NCBI GenBank assembly: GCA_025201375.1
Contig: JAIWZP010000009.1
Span: 62,001-126,000 of the forward strand
DNA length: 64,000 nt
Direction: 5' to 3'
From: Gongronella butleri
Taxonomy: Eukaryota > Mucoromycota > Mucoromycetes > Mucorales > Cunninghamellaceae
Every line of letters begins with the position of its first letter. The first letter of the stretch is position 1. Below, one piece after another: positions 11,050 through 22,910 of the stretch. Made by a program: the position numbers and the translations under genes. The notes beneath the pieces were generated by a model that had not been told where the DNA came from, ran no database searches, and worked only from the letters and a program-made list of their open reading frames with translations.

Positions 11050-14000
11050 ATGTCGAGTCGCAAAGAGCAAAACTCACCCTCTACGCCGTCGTCGAGTGCG
11101 TCGTCGCCGGTGGTGGGCAAAATGCCCTTGTCGGATGCACAGCGGCGGTGGAGTCGGCTCCGAGAAGCGGTTGTCACGGAACAGCCGGTTCCGTCCAAGG
11201 GGTCACCGCAGCGGCAAAGCCGGCCTGGCCTGTTTAACACGTTCCGTCCGTTTTCGCCGCTGCAGCCACACGCACACACGCAGCAGCGCAATTTGGCATC
11301 GCCCACGACGCGTCTGTCGGGCATGACAAACGAAAATCAGACAGGTGGCATCTATGCAGCGACTACCCTTGTGCAGCAGGACATTTACCAGCTGGAGCGC
11401 GAGCTCAAAAAGGTGCTGATCCATCCTGCCGTCTTTCATCGGCACGCCACTTTTGCCATTGCGCACATTGATCTGTCCCCGGGGCTCGATCAGCTCGAAA
11501 CGATCCTACATCAGCATCAAGTCGCCACAAAATTACCCCTCCTTGACGACCTGCTTGCCTTTTTGCTGCTGCCCTTTCACCAGACACCGGTGCTTGGTAC
11601 GAAAAAAAAAAAATCGAAAAAAATCGAAAAAAATCGCGATACAAGCCTGATTTTTTCTTTTTTTATGATGTAGCCAGTGAATGTGTCAAGGCACTCGATA
11701 TCTTTGACCACGTGCAGCAGCGATTTACCGAGCTCAATGCCATGGAGAATTACGAAATGGTGTTCTTTTGCTGTCGTGCCCTGTCTGTACACGACGATGA
11801 TCTAAAGGCGCGCTTGCTTGCGACACTGCACGGCATGATTGCCACTGGCGACAAGGACCGAGTGTTGCCATCGATTCCGTCCGTCTTCCACTCGCTCGTA
11901 TTTGCATTGACCGATGCATTGGTTCACGACGCGGCTCACAGGGGCGCGCCATCGGCTGCCACAGCCGTGCATGACGGCATTGTCGCGCTCCTGGATCGCC
12001 TGGCCAACGGCCAATGGGTGCCCGTGCTTGGCGACGACTGGAATGCCTACTGCAGCGACATGGATGCACCCATTCCTGTATGTGTCGCGCGCTTTGCCGT
12101 TTTAGAGGGTCTTGCCAAGGCGCTGATGATCGACCATGGCGGCCCCGTCGATCCCGACAAAAATACATCCAGCCCCTCTTGCGACACGACGCGCGACCAG
12201 CTCATCCTGCAATTTCTATTCAAGGTATCTATTCCATTTTGGCCTCATTGTGTGTGTTCTCATCTTTTTCTCTTTTAAAAAAGCGATATTGGCTGGAATT
12301 GGATCAGGACACGTTGCCCGCATTGCCCGCGTACTTGTCGGTCACCTTTATCTTGTCGGAAGCAGGTACAAACCCATTGTCAATTTTATTTTTTCTTTCT
12401 CATTTTCTCATATTTATTTTATTTTATCGCAGCCATTGAAAAGTTTTTGAGTGGATCTGTCAAAGACATTGCGCAGCCAGGGTCGACGGTGTCTCTTTTG
12501 TGGGCGTTTTTCCAAGAAAAATACCCACAGAGCAAAGTGCATGAATTGGTGCCGTTGAGGGCCATGGACAAGCTGCAACAAGCCGTTTTGACGAATTTGA
12601 TCATGACGGCGATGGCGATTTTGTCGATCAGCCGGTTGGACATGTCGCTGGTGGACGTGCGCACGTGGTCGGACCCTTTGGATGACGATGCTAGCAGCAT
12701 TGGGGTTGTGCCGGCGCCGGAAGGTGCGCAGCAACGACAACAACACGTAGCAGATACGATCAGCAGCATTCGCGCGTACTTGATTGGATTGTGGCGGCAT
12801 GGGTACGACCAAGACATTGTGGATCTGGTGCAGGGGATGCTAGAAGACAGTGCGGGCGAGCGTACGATCGTCATCTATGAAAATCTCGCGTTTTACTTGG
12901 ATCATCCGGCCATTAGCACAGAAATTGTGACCAAGACGCTGCCCACACTCTTTAGCCGCCTGACATCCACGTACCCTGCGCCATTTTCGGCGCTTTGCCA
13001 GCTGCTGGTCAAGCTGTCACAAACATACAAATTGGCATTTTATCGGCCGGTTGTGTCGTGTGTTGCCGCGCAGCAGGTGGACCAGGTGGTGCCATGGCTC
13101 ACGCTCTTTTCATGTCTCCGGCGCTACATGTCTGTCGTGCAATTGTGGATGCAAGACGGCGAAATGATTTGTGTGCTGCTCTTGAGCGACATGGTTGACG
13201 ACAAACGGCCTTTTTCTTCTCGTTCAACGGCTCCTCCTCCGCAGCAGCAACAATGGGGCACAACGTCGCTCGGCCAGTGCGTGGTGGCCGCCGAGCTTTT
13301 GTGGGCCGTGCGCGAGCTTCGACAGCGACAACGCAATCCAGCGCGCAACATGGAAGAAGACGAACTTGGCAAAAAGTTCCTCATTGATCTCGAACGTCGA
13401 TTTGCCGTGTTTATGGCGGCCAAGGAGAAATTGAGGCTGATCCCCATGCCATTGCGTGTGATCATCAGCAACATCTTGATGGAAATCCGCTTTTTTTGCA
13501 ATACGACGCATCGCCCCGGCTGGCTCACGCGTGTCATTGACTGGACGACACAACCTATTGGTGAGCAGCATCCTCCACCGGTGGCGAAGCAGCAGCAAGA
13601 AGAACCGCAGCAGGCACCGCGTCTATCGGCCGACCACCTCGATCCCTTTGCTTCGTCGTCGTCGTCATCGTCCCATCCGCATCGTGCCCATTTGGACGCG
13701 TCAAACGCGTCTTCCGAGGCACCGACCATCTCATTGGCTATGCTGGAGGACGTGTCGCTCATGTTTGAGCGGATGGGGATGGTGTATGCGGCGAGTTTGG
13801 AACAGCTTGTGTTTGAATCGAGTGAGCACATTGAATATGGCGGCGAACGGCCCATGATGGTTGCTCTCAACGACAATCACTCGCTGGACGACGTGCACGC
13901 GCACGTGTTCAATGACCCGCTTGCGTTTCGCGGTAAGCGCCAATTGATCATCTCCATGATGTACCCCATCAATCGTCACGCGGCCGCCAGTCTTGATCTC

Positions 14001-14874
14001 GCGCCGCCTGCACTCACCAAGAGCGATTACCACAAGACCATGGCCACCGCGTCCGAATTGTCCAAGGCACGCCTTGAGGAATTGACGAAAATTCACCAAG
14101 ATCCCTTTGAAGCCGTTCTTTCATTGCTTGTTGCCATTTTCACCACCATGAGTAGCCACGAATTCGCAAAGCTCGTGACGCCGCTTTGGCAGCGCTTCAT
14201 GAACCCCAGCTACCCGCCCGTCTTTTTGCCCGCCGCCTTTTTGTTTATGCAATGCGGCGAAAAGGTTCCCGACGCCGTCATCAGCAACACCATCCAGGAA
14301 TTTTATAGGTAAAAATGCGAGGGGCAGAGGAAAATAGGAATAGAGAGAGAGAGAGAGGAAAAAAAATAAAAAAAATAAAAATTAACCAATTTTTTTTTTC
14401 ATTTTTGCCAGTGCGGATGCGATTCAGCGGAATGACGCGCTTGTCAAGCTTGCGTCGCTCAACACGTATCGTCTCAACATTTTATCGCAAGAATACATCC
14501 ACATTTCATCCAAGCGTCGACCATTTCAAGGGGATGGCGGTGCATTTTCAACACCATTTGTACCTGCGGATCTTGGCAGCGACCAATTGACGATGGATGA
14601 GCCGCGGTGGATGGCCAAGCTGAAGAATGCCAGCAATTTCCCCATTGAGCTGAAGCGTCAGATCCAGGAGCTCGGATGGGATGATGAAGACAAAGGCGAG
14701 GAATATGAAGCGCTCAAAAAGGTGCTGACGCCACTTGTGTTGCTTCCTACCATGTATTTGGACGAAGCGTACGAGACGCAGGATGAGACGGACGTGACGG
14801 CCATGATGGCGGCGCAGCAGCAACAAGCGTCTGCGGCCGCCGCAGCCGTGACGACATCTTCTTCGGTGGCCACG

Positions 14875-14905
<31 letters not shown>

Positions 14906-17900
14906 CGGCCAGCAACGGCAACAAGAACAACAGCAGCACGGGCATGATGCCGGATGGCACGTCGTGGGTCACGTACATTAGCAAGATGGTGGCGCGACGC
15001 AAGCGAGCGACCGTGGTGCCTGCCGTGAATGCGTCGTTTTTCTGCATGATTGACAGTCTTTGCGACAATTTCGGTGGGGTGCACAACAGCCTGCGCGAGA
15101 CGCTCGAAAAGTTCCTGCGTGACGATCCGGATCTGTTTTTACGTGGATTTTTGTCGGATTTGGGCAAATCCAACGCGAACAAGCAGCGTGACGCGCTGAC
15201 GCGTCTTTACGCGCTTGTGCACATGCAAGCCAAGCTACCGCCGGGGCTCACGCACACGCTGTTCAATCATTTGGCCGGGATGCTCAAGTGGCTCTGCCGC
15301 GAACATACGAAACAGACGAATCCCATGCTCATGTGTCTGATCCACCCAATCCTTGCGCAGTTGGTCCTTTCCACCAATGAATTGTCCATGCGCGATTTCC
15401 GAAAGAATAAGATTGAGGCGGTGTTGACGAGCACAGGCCGGTTTTGGTTTGTTGTCGAGCAACCGGTCGCCATGTTCCCGCGTCGACTCAATGACCCGCG
15501 GACATCCTTTACCATCCTTGATATCCCCGACGAGCTCTTTGCCGTTGCCACGTTGCGCATCAGCCATATTCAGTTCTTGTCCAATTTCCTGATCCGCTAT
15601 CCACGCGAGGTGTACGCGGTGAAAAAGTCGCTTCAACCCTATGAACACATGGATGATCCAACCATGCACAACAATGAGGACGCCGAGGACGATGACAGCG
15701 ACCTTTATTTGCCGGATTTGCGCCTGTGCCATACGCAGCCTCGCCATCTCGTTTATTTTTTGCGCCAATTCCAGCGACAACAGCGACGACATCCACGTCG
15801 CCACGCGTCACAAGCACAGGGCACGTCACAGCAGCCATCGCAGCTCCATGCTACCATGGCACCACATCGCCAGGGCTCATCGTCGCTCTTTTCCTTCACC
15901 GCACGCCATCATCACGCTCATCACCACCACGCTCATCACCAGCACAACAAGTACACGGCCGGCGAGCTCATGGACATCCCATTGGAGATGCTCGAGCTGA
16001 ATGACGCGCTCAGCGACGCGCTGCCACGCCATTGGCCCGGTGCAAGGGATGAAAAGGACATTTCTGGCGAAAACGAGGACAATGCCGACGAGGAGGAGAA
16101 CGATGACGATGACAATGACGACGAATTGCGGCCGCAGCCGCGTCCGTCCCAGGAACGCGAGGATGTCGACATGCTGGCATTGCTGCGCGACCGTGTGTGG
16201 CTGCGGTTCATCGACATTTTGCTCAATGGGCTGAATAAGAATTACAATGATCGCGCCGAGCTTGGGCGGATTCTTGGCAGTGTCAATGGCATCTTGATTC
16301 GGCACTACTATGACTATGGGCTTGTGGGCCAGGCACTTGTCCTCTTTACGCGACTCGTGACGCGGTTCAAGCGCCTGTTTTCTTCAAATCATGGCTACCA
16401 CACGTTTTTGCCTGCTCTGTTCAAGGTGTATTGCCAGGTGGAGCCGTTCCCACACATCCGTTCGGCCATCACGTTTGCGTGGTGCCGATTCTACGCGGTG
16501 CACGAAGAAGCATTTGTGTTTCAAATGCTTGGTTCGCTTGCACCCCTGTTGTTAAAGGCGTACAGTCGGTCGCCCATCCTCGGTGCATGGATGGCCGACA
16601 ATCTGTTTTCACTGATGCAAGCGCTCGACGATCCGCCACAATTGGGTCAAACGTCAGACGTGCTTGGCCTGCAGCTGCAAGTGGAATTGGACGATCACGA
16701 GCGCAGCATTCAAGAGCGCATTGACGCCGTCAGCAACCCAATGACCATGCCGCTCGCCACCTCCATCCTCAAGCCGCTCGGACGCAGCATGACGGCGCCC
16801 ATCACGCCGCTCGTCATCAACAATTACAGCAATCAGCCCTTCCCACTCGCCAATTTCATCAAGTTGTTCCTCACCATCATCGCCTATGATCCATCGTCGC
16901 TGCGCGCTGAGCAATTCGTCATTCTCTTCCGCCACTTGCTGCCACAATGCTATCGCACCTCCAATGACCTCGCGGCGCTCATCCACGAAGGCATCGACGC
17001 CTTGATCCTCATTTTTACAAAGTTTAGCAGGAACACCGTCCCGCTCTTCACCGGCCATGTAAAGATCCAAACAAGAGAAAATGGGAGGAGGCCGAGAAAA
17101 AGAAAAAAAAAAAAAGAAAAACGCAAAGAAAACGATACAAAAAAGAGAAAAAAAAACGAACACGTGAAAACTCATTTTTTTCTTTTACAGGGTGACCAGG
17201 AAATGGACGCGACGCAGGCTGAGCAAGGCGTTCCTGCAGCGGCAAGCCAAGAGCAACAGCAGCAGCAGCAACAACAGCAGCGGCTATTATCCGAGTCTGT
17301 GCCTGGCATGAGTAACGACCGATTTGGGTTTGGATCAGCGACCGGGCAGCACGCGTATGGCAAGCATTGGCAGCAGAATGACCGGTACATGATCAAGGTG
17401 GAGTTTGTGCGTCTGATCCGTCAATTCCATCGATGTGGCGGGCGATTGACGGAGCAGCAACGTGCGAGCATGGCACATGTGCTGCGGATGATTGTGCGGG
17501 ATACGGGGATGGCGCGCAACAACAAGATCCGGCACACGACATGGCTAAAGGACTATTGGGTCGACGAGATCCATGCTGTGCAGCCACAAGATTATGCGGG
17601 TTATGTGCGATCGTTCAAAAAATGCATTCATCAGATCTACCAGCAATGGCGCGCCCAATACAAGACGCTGGACGGTGCAAGCATCTATCAAGGCCTCGCC
17701 CTCGTCGTGCGCACCGCCCACGAACGCACCGTGCCCCTCAGTGACGACATTTATCGCCACATCAAGGAACGCTATATTGCCTTTGGCCTGTCCATCATCA
17801 ACAATGGCGGACAGATCGATTTTCCAGACGCCACGCGCTACGACATGTTCTGCCGCGCACTCGTTCACCTCATTCTCACCCTCATGGAGGTGCCTTCCTC

Positions 17901-19664
17901 TACATCCTCGTCTGTCCTTGCCGAAATCGCCCAATTGAACCCGACACCCAGCTTATTGGCCAAGGTCGTCATCCCCTTGTGCTTTGACCTTGGCCGCCAC
18001 TTGCAGCCACATCAGCGTGCTGGCCAGCAACATCTCGCCACCCATTGGCGCGATCTACTCAATCTTGTCATGAAAGCATGTGCACAGAGCCTGTACCATC
18101 GCCACCACGTGCCCCACGCGTCGCTGCACGGCCATCACCATCATCGATCCTCCGTCCTTGGCGCCTCCTCCAGTCGCTTTGGCGCCGTCATGTCCATGGG
18201 CACCGCAAAAGACGACAACACAGACCATCGCCATCATCATCAACACACGCCATCGGCCGATTTGCTCGTGCCCATCGACCCAATGGCCTCGACACTCTCA
18301 GTCACGCCACCGTCGCCCATGTCGTCGTCATTGGCACCGCAATTGCCGCCCTTGCACTTTGATTCGTCCCTCGTGGCAGAGGATCCCACTCAAAGCACCG
18401 CAGCCACCACCACCACAGGCCCCGCCGCCCCTGGGTCTCGCCATTCCACAGGAAACAAGAGGTAAAAAAAAAAGAGAGAGAGAGAGAAAAAAAAAAAAAG
18501 AAAAAAAGAAATTGATTTTTATTTTCCCCCACTTTTAGGCCGCCACCGTTACGCATCTCGTCGTGGGCATTGCAGCTGGTGCTTGGATTGACGGCGATCA
18601 AGATCATTGTGTTTCGCGGGCAGCTGCATCGCATGGACGCGGGGCAATTGGGCCTTGTGACGCGTCTCGCGTATTTTATAAAGTCGACCCTCATTTTTGA
18701 CCAAGCGTCGTCTCACGCCATGTCGTACGCGCCGCCATCGCCGCTGAAATCGCGCGACGCGTCACGTGCTGCGCCACCGTCTGCAAAATCCACGCATTTG
18801 GGTGCCGGCCCGTCGTCTGCCGCGCCTCTTTCATCGCAATTGTCGTCGCCGGGCGGCAATAGCAGTGTCGGCAGCGTGCCGTCGCATTCGTCGCATGCGG
18901 TGTCCATGGCAACGCTGTTTGACTACGCGTCTTGGCAATTTTTGGAGTTTGTCGCGTTTACAAAGAGCCCGCTCATGTTGCCGCTCAATGGGTACATCAA
19001 GGAGAAGCTGGCCATGGCACTCGCTGTCCATGCCGGCAGCAGTGCAGGCGCCTTTAGTGGCGCATCGCCCTTTTTGGCGTCGTCGGCGTCGCCGCTCACA
19101 CGCGTCAGCCCGGCCACCGCGTCGTCGTCTTTTACAGGCATCTCAGGCACATCACCCACCAACAAGCCATCTCCTTCATGGCTCGCACCACCAACAATGG
19201 CACCGCCGCATGCATCGTCCCCCACAGCCTCGTCGTCATCGTCACATCGTCGCGCTCATTCGACAGGATCGCACGCGTCCGATGCCATTGCCATCAATAT
19301 ACCACCATCGTCGCCCGTCGGCCCGGGGAGTGATGGCTTGTGGCCCTTACCCACGACCTCCGGCAGCAGCGCAAAGGCCGCCTCCACCACCGCGTCGCGC
19401 ACCACATCCACAGGCACGGCCATGCACCAGCATTTGCTCCAATGCCTCGACCAACGCCACCAATCGGTCCAGGCCATCTGCCTGCTAATTGGCTACCCGG
19501 ACCCCTACGCCTCCTCCTCCTCCTCATCGGCACGCGTCACCTCATGGACAAATCGCGAAACCCTGCAACGACTCGTCGCCGAATGGCATCGCGTCCTCCA
19601 AATTTACCGCGAAATCATGCCATTGGAACATACCTCTTCCGCGTCAGCGACCGATCACCCTTGA
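11050..19664 (+). CDS. Very large UNC80-like helical protein (2699 aa)
   Basis: Seven exons (11050-11596, 11674-12224, 12284-12365, 12433-14308, 14412-17058, 17191-18461, 18539-19664) join in phase to 8100 nt, 2699 aa. The protein is mostly helical with hydrophobic patterning typical of HEAT/armadillo solenoids and has no clear membrane domain. The segment at about residues 1346-1428 (STGRFWFV, MFPRRLND, FTILDIPDELF, RYPREVYAVKK) is highly ordered. With the overall size it recalls the UNC80 family, whose animal members scaffold the NALCN cation channel; the fungal NALCN relative is Cch1. Low-complexity inserts encode Ala/Ser, His, Asp/Glu, Gln and Ser tracts at 14830-14910, 15905-15945, 16060-16125, 17248-17280 and 18720-19400. 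The intron at 17059-17190 is 132 nt with no in-frame stop, so retention would add 44 Lys/Arg-rich residues. Family assignment is from memory and moderate; Furry/PAG1-type scaffold is the main alternative. Confidence 0.6.
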
Positions 19665-19908
19665 TTATTGTTATTACCCATTGAGAACCCATTTTTGTCA
19701 GAACATCATCCAACAAAATACATTTAGAATCAGGCTTTTATGTTATGCATTTGGTTTTTTTTTTTTTTTTTTGGAGCCAATCATTCGAGGCAGGCATCAA
19801 AGAGAGGAGAGGGAGGAGAGAGCCGAAAGGGGAATATAAGATAGAAAGTCGACAGATGAAATGGGATGAAATGGGGGTAAGTATGAAAAAAAAAGGAAAA
19901 ATCAGAGA

Positions 19909-21509
19909 TCATTCCGCTTTTTGGCGTGACGAGGGCAAATGAGCGACGGATTCCATGGCGAGGAGGGACATGCAGAATGCGCCCAGTGCGTAGGTCCAGA
20001 TGGGGCCCAAGAGCCAATAGAGTGTGCAAGCGGAAAGAGGGCCCAGGGCGCGGCCGAGCTGGCCAAAGCTGCGAAACTGGCCGAGATGCTTGCCGCGGTC
20101 GCTGTTGCCCTGCAGCGACGCAAGGCTGGTCAAGCTGTTGACGACCGTGCCACTCGTGAACGCGAGGCAGAGCACGCCGCTATACAATGCAATGGACGCG
20201 CCAATGCCGCCACGGCCAACATCCACGAGTGCGAGCGCGACGAGACCGAGCGTGCCGAGCATCATGCCCTGCACGGCCAACGACTTCTCCATCTGCTTCT
20301 TGCGACGCACGTACCCGCCCTGAATCAGTGCCGACGCAATGCCCATCACGGCCAACAGCTTGCCCTGCTGCATGTGCGTGTAATCAAGCACGTCAAAGGT
20401 CAGGAACACCAGTGTGAATTCCATCCCCGAGAACAGAAACGTGAACAAGCATTGCATCACGTTCAACGTGCTCAGATTCGTCACGGCCGTCGGGGTCAAT
20501 GCCTCTTTCTTGTCTTCTTTCTTGTCTTTGCGCGTCTTTGACCGCGTCACACGCTTGTTGGATGTGTCCTCGCCTGCCGCCGCCGCCGCCGTTGTCGCCA
20601 ATGTCTCGGGCAAATGCATGATCAAATACACCGTCTCAATCACAAGGAGCAAAAGAGCCACAATGGCCGCCGTCGAATATGGGTACATGGTCGCAGGTGC
20701 CCATGCCTGCTGCGACAAGTCAATGCTCGCAAGATATGCACCCAAAGGAGGACCCACCGTGAATGCTAATGAAACGAGGTGAAAAGAAAAGAAAACTGAA
20801 TTTCAAAAAAATACAAAAGAGACCTCTTTGGCTTACCAATGGCAAAGGCAATGCCGACCAATGCCTGAAAAAAAAAATGATTAAAAATCGCGCGTGTCAG
20901 TAGTATGACGCGACCAAGAAAAGTTTTTTTTTTACCATGTGACGCGATCGTCTTTCTGGCGCCGTGATGTCCGAGATGATGGCAATGCTGAGCTGGACAT
21001 TGCCCTCGCTGAGTCCGCCCACAATGCGTGCGAGTAAAAAGAGCGAGAATGAATTGGCAAACACCCACAGCGCCGTCGACACCAGATTGCCAAGCATGGT
21101 CCACAGCAACACCCTGCGGCGCCCGTATTTGTCGCTGGCACGCCCCAACACCGGCGAAACCACAAATTGCAGAAACGAAAACAGCGACCCTATGAATCCA
21201 CCAAGCAGCACCGTATCCCAATGCCGCGTGGTCCCCGTCAGCTGCTTGTAACGCTCCACACCGTCAATAAAATAGTGTAAAAACGCGTCCTGCAAGAAAA
21301 AAAAAAAGTCGTGACGTGTCAGCGCCAAAAGACGCAGAAAAAAAAAGGAGACCCGGTCTTGCCTGTGTGCTAGTGCGCTGGTAAAATTCGAGCAATCGCG
21401 GAAACAGCGGCAGAATAAGTGTAAACGACAATAGGTCAAGCAATAGAGATACAAAGACGACGCGGACGGTCTTTGTCTCAGTGGCAGCAGTAGCGGCTGG
21501 ACGTGCCAT
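19909..21509 (-). CDS. MFSD10: Major facilitator superfamily transporter, MFSD10 (TETRAN)-like
   Basis: Twelve-helix MFS efflux-type transporter. Four exons on the minus strand: 21363-21509, 20936-21289, 20837-20864 (only 28 nt) and 19909-20765, giving 461 aa (human MFSD10 is 455). The N-terminal LLLDLLSFTLILPLFPRLLE segment and the block with GGFIGSLFSFLQF, GRASDKYGRR (loop 2-3 MFS signature) and LARIVGGLSEGN match MFSD10 closely. A Lys/Arg-rich cytosolic loop (KTRKDKKEDKKE) separates the two six-helix halves. Intron 1 has a GC donor (CAG|GCAAGA) and is the only way to keep the conserved frame. Animal homologues have been linked to organic anion and drug efflux; the substrate here is unknown. 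The gene is convergent with the UNC80-like gene. Confidence 0.87.
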
Positions 21510-21669
21510 GGTGACGAAGAAAAAGGGAGAAAGAAGGAGGAGTTGGGCGAAATAGCGAGACGCGGACACCAAAAAAGGGCAAATCGCGGGTAATTTGGGA
21601 AGCCAACGACTTTTACCGCGGCCCATGGACCCCGTCGTGACTAGAAAGGGCCAGAAATACGTTTGGCAT

Positions 21670-22910
21670 TCAAATTGGCCGCTCTTGAACGTCATTTAGA
21701 CGCGACGCACGCAAATCAAGATTTTGGCCGTGACGCGTTCCAAATCCAAAATCGAAAAACTCGGTCCTCCGAATAACGCCAAACTTGCACTCAAGGTGCA
21801 CCGCATGGCGAAACCATGAAAAAGGCCAAAAGAGAGCGCGATCCATCGGCCCGTTCACGAGCAATGTCAGATATTCTATTTTTCTTCATTTGCAATGTTG
21901 CCTGATTCAACTGTTGTGATGCTGCGCTGACGCGTCCATCAGCAAGAGACGGCCCAGGAGCATAAATTTGGTACAGGAAAGGAGCGCATACCTCGACGAA
22001 AGACGCGCTTTTTGACGCGTCGAAAATGGCCCGAAAACACGTCGCTTTTGGAAACGCGCTCAATCTGTTGGAATTCATTTTTTCCACTGATCACCAATAA
22101 TATTTGATGCATTTGGTCGTGCTCTTTCCGATGATGCGCGTTTGGGGCACTGTAGCCATTTTTCATCGCTTTTGCCTTGTGCTGAATACAATGCCTAAAA
22201 CTTAGCTAGTCACGTTCATCGCCAAAACTAGCCAATGGACCCTCCGTTTTTATTTCATTTCTATCGTTAAAAAGGGCTGCCGTACCATGTGGCTGAATGA
22301 CGTGGCGATCCTAGGACCTTTTTTTGGTGAATCAAAAATCCTCAGCTGCACCTCTTGGAAAATCTATAGTTTTTGAAAATCGTTTTTGCTCGGCATCTAA
22401 TGATCGCAGTGCCGTGGGGGTGGGCTCATTTGAACGAGAAGGCTTGCTAGTTCTTAATTAACGCGCAATAGCCCCTTGTTAATAGAGCAGACATTGACAA
22501 GCAATCAAAATACACGCAAAAAGGCTAATTTTCATATTAAACAACACCTGCTTGATGTATAGATGAGCTCGAAGGCTGCTTTCGTGCGCAAGGATTGAGT
22601 CCAAGTATTGTGTAAATTTCAGGGCACATTGTATTGTGCTGACATGTTCAAATCACGGTTTGCAAAATTGACATTTTTGTGAATGCCATTTCAGCTGAGG
22701 CTTTTTGGAAATTGATGAAATAAGACCATGGCAATGTGCATCAGCACCGTGGCACCCAAATCAACTTTGTTTTGTCGCGGTGACGCGTCTCATTGACGAG
22801 CAATCGTCGATTAGCATGTGTTTCGGTAAAATTCGCGTGTTAACGACTTGTAATTGACTTGATCGGCCTGAAATTTTGTCAGCAACTAGGGACGAACATG
22901 CCAGTCAACG
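21670..22910 (-). repeat. Dispersed repeat, copy 1 (about 1.25 kb, minus orientation)
   Basis: Three blocks recur elsewhere in the same order and relative orientation. Block R1 (21670-22170), block R3 (about 22285-22445) and block R2 (about 22575-22910) correspond to 49980-50460, 49735-49855 and 49195-49625, read in the opposite direction. In R1 even translated fragments agree: the minus-strand frames around 22050-22160 and the plus-strand frame near 50005-50210 share HHRKEH/HHQKEH and PNLCSWA/PNPCTWA. No intact gene is present. The alignments were made by eye. Confidence 0.72.

Noticed and set aside
13124..13876. 250-codon open frame on the minus strand
   Set aside because: Antisense to a conserved exon of the UNC80-like gene; no domain.
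11050..19664. Reading the giant gene as Mediator subunit MED23
   Set aside because: MED23 is about 1300-1400 aa and the ordered core motifs seen here are not ones I associate with it; 2699 aa fits UNC80 or Furry-size scaffolds better.
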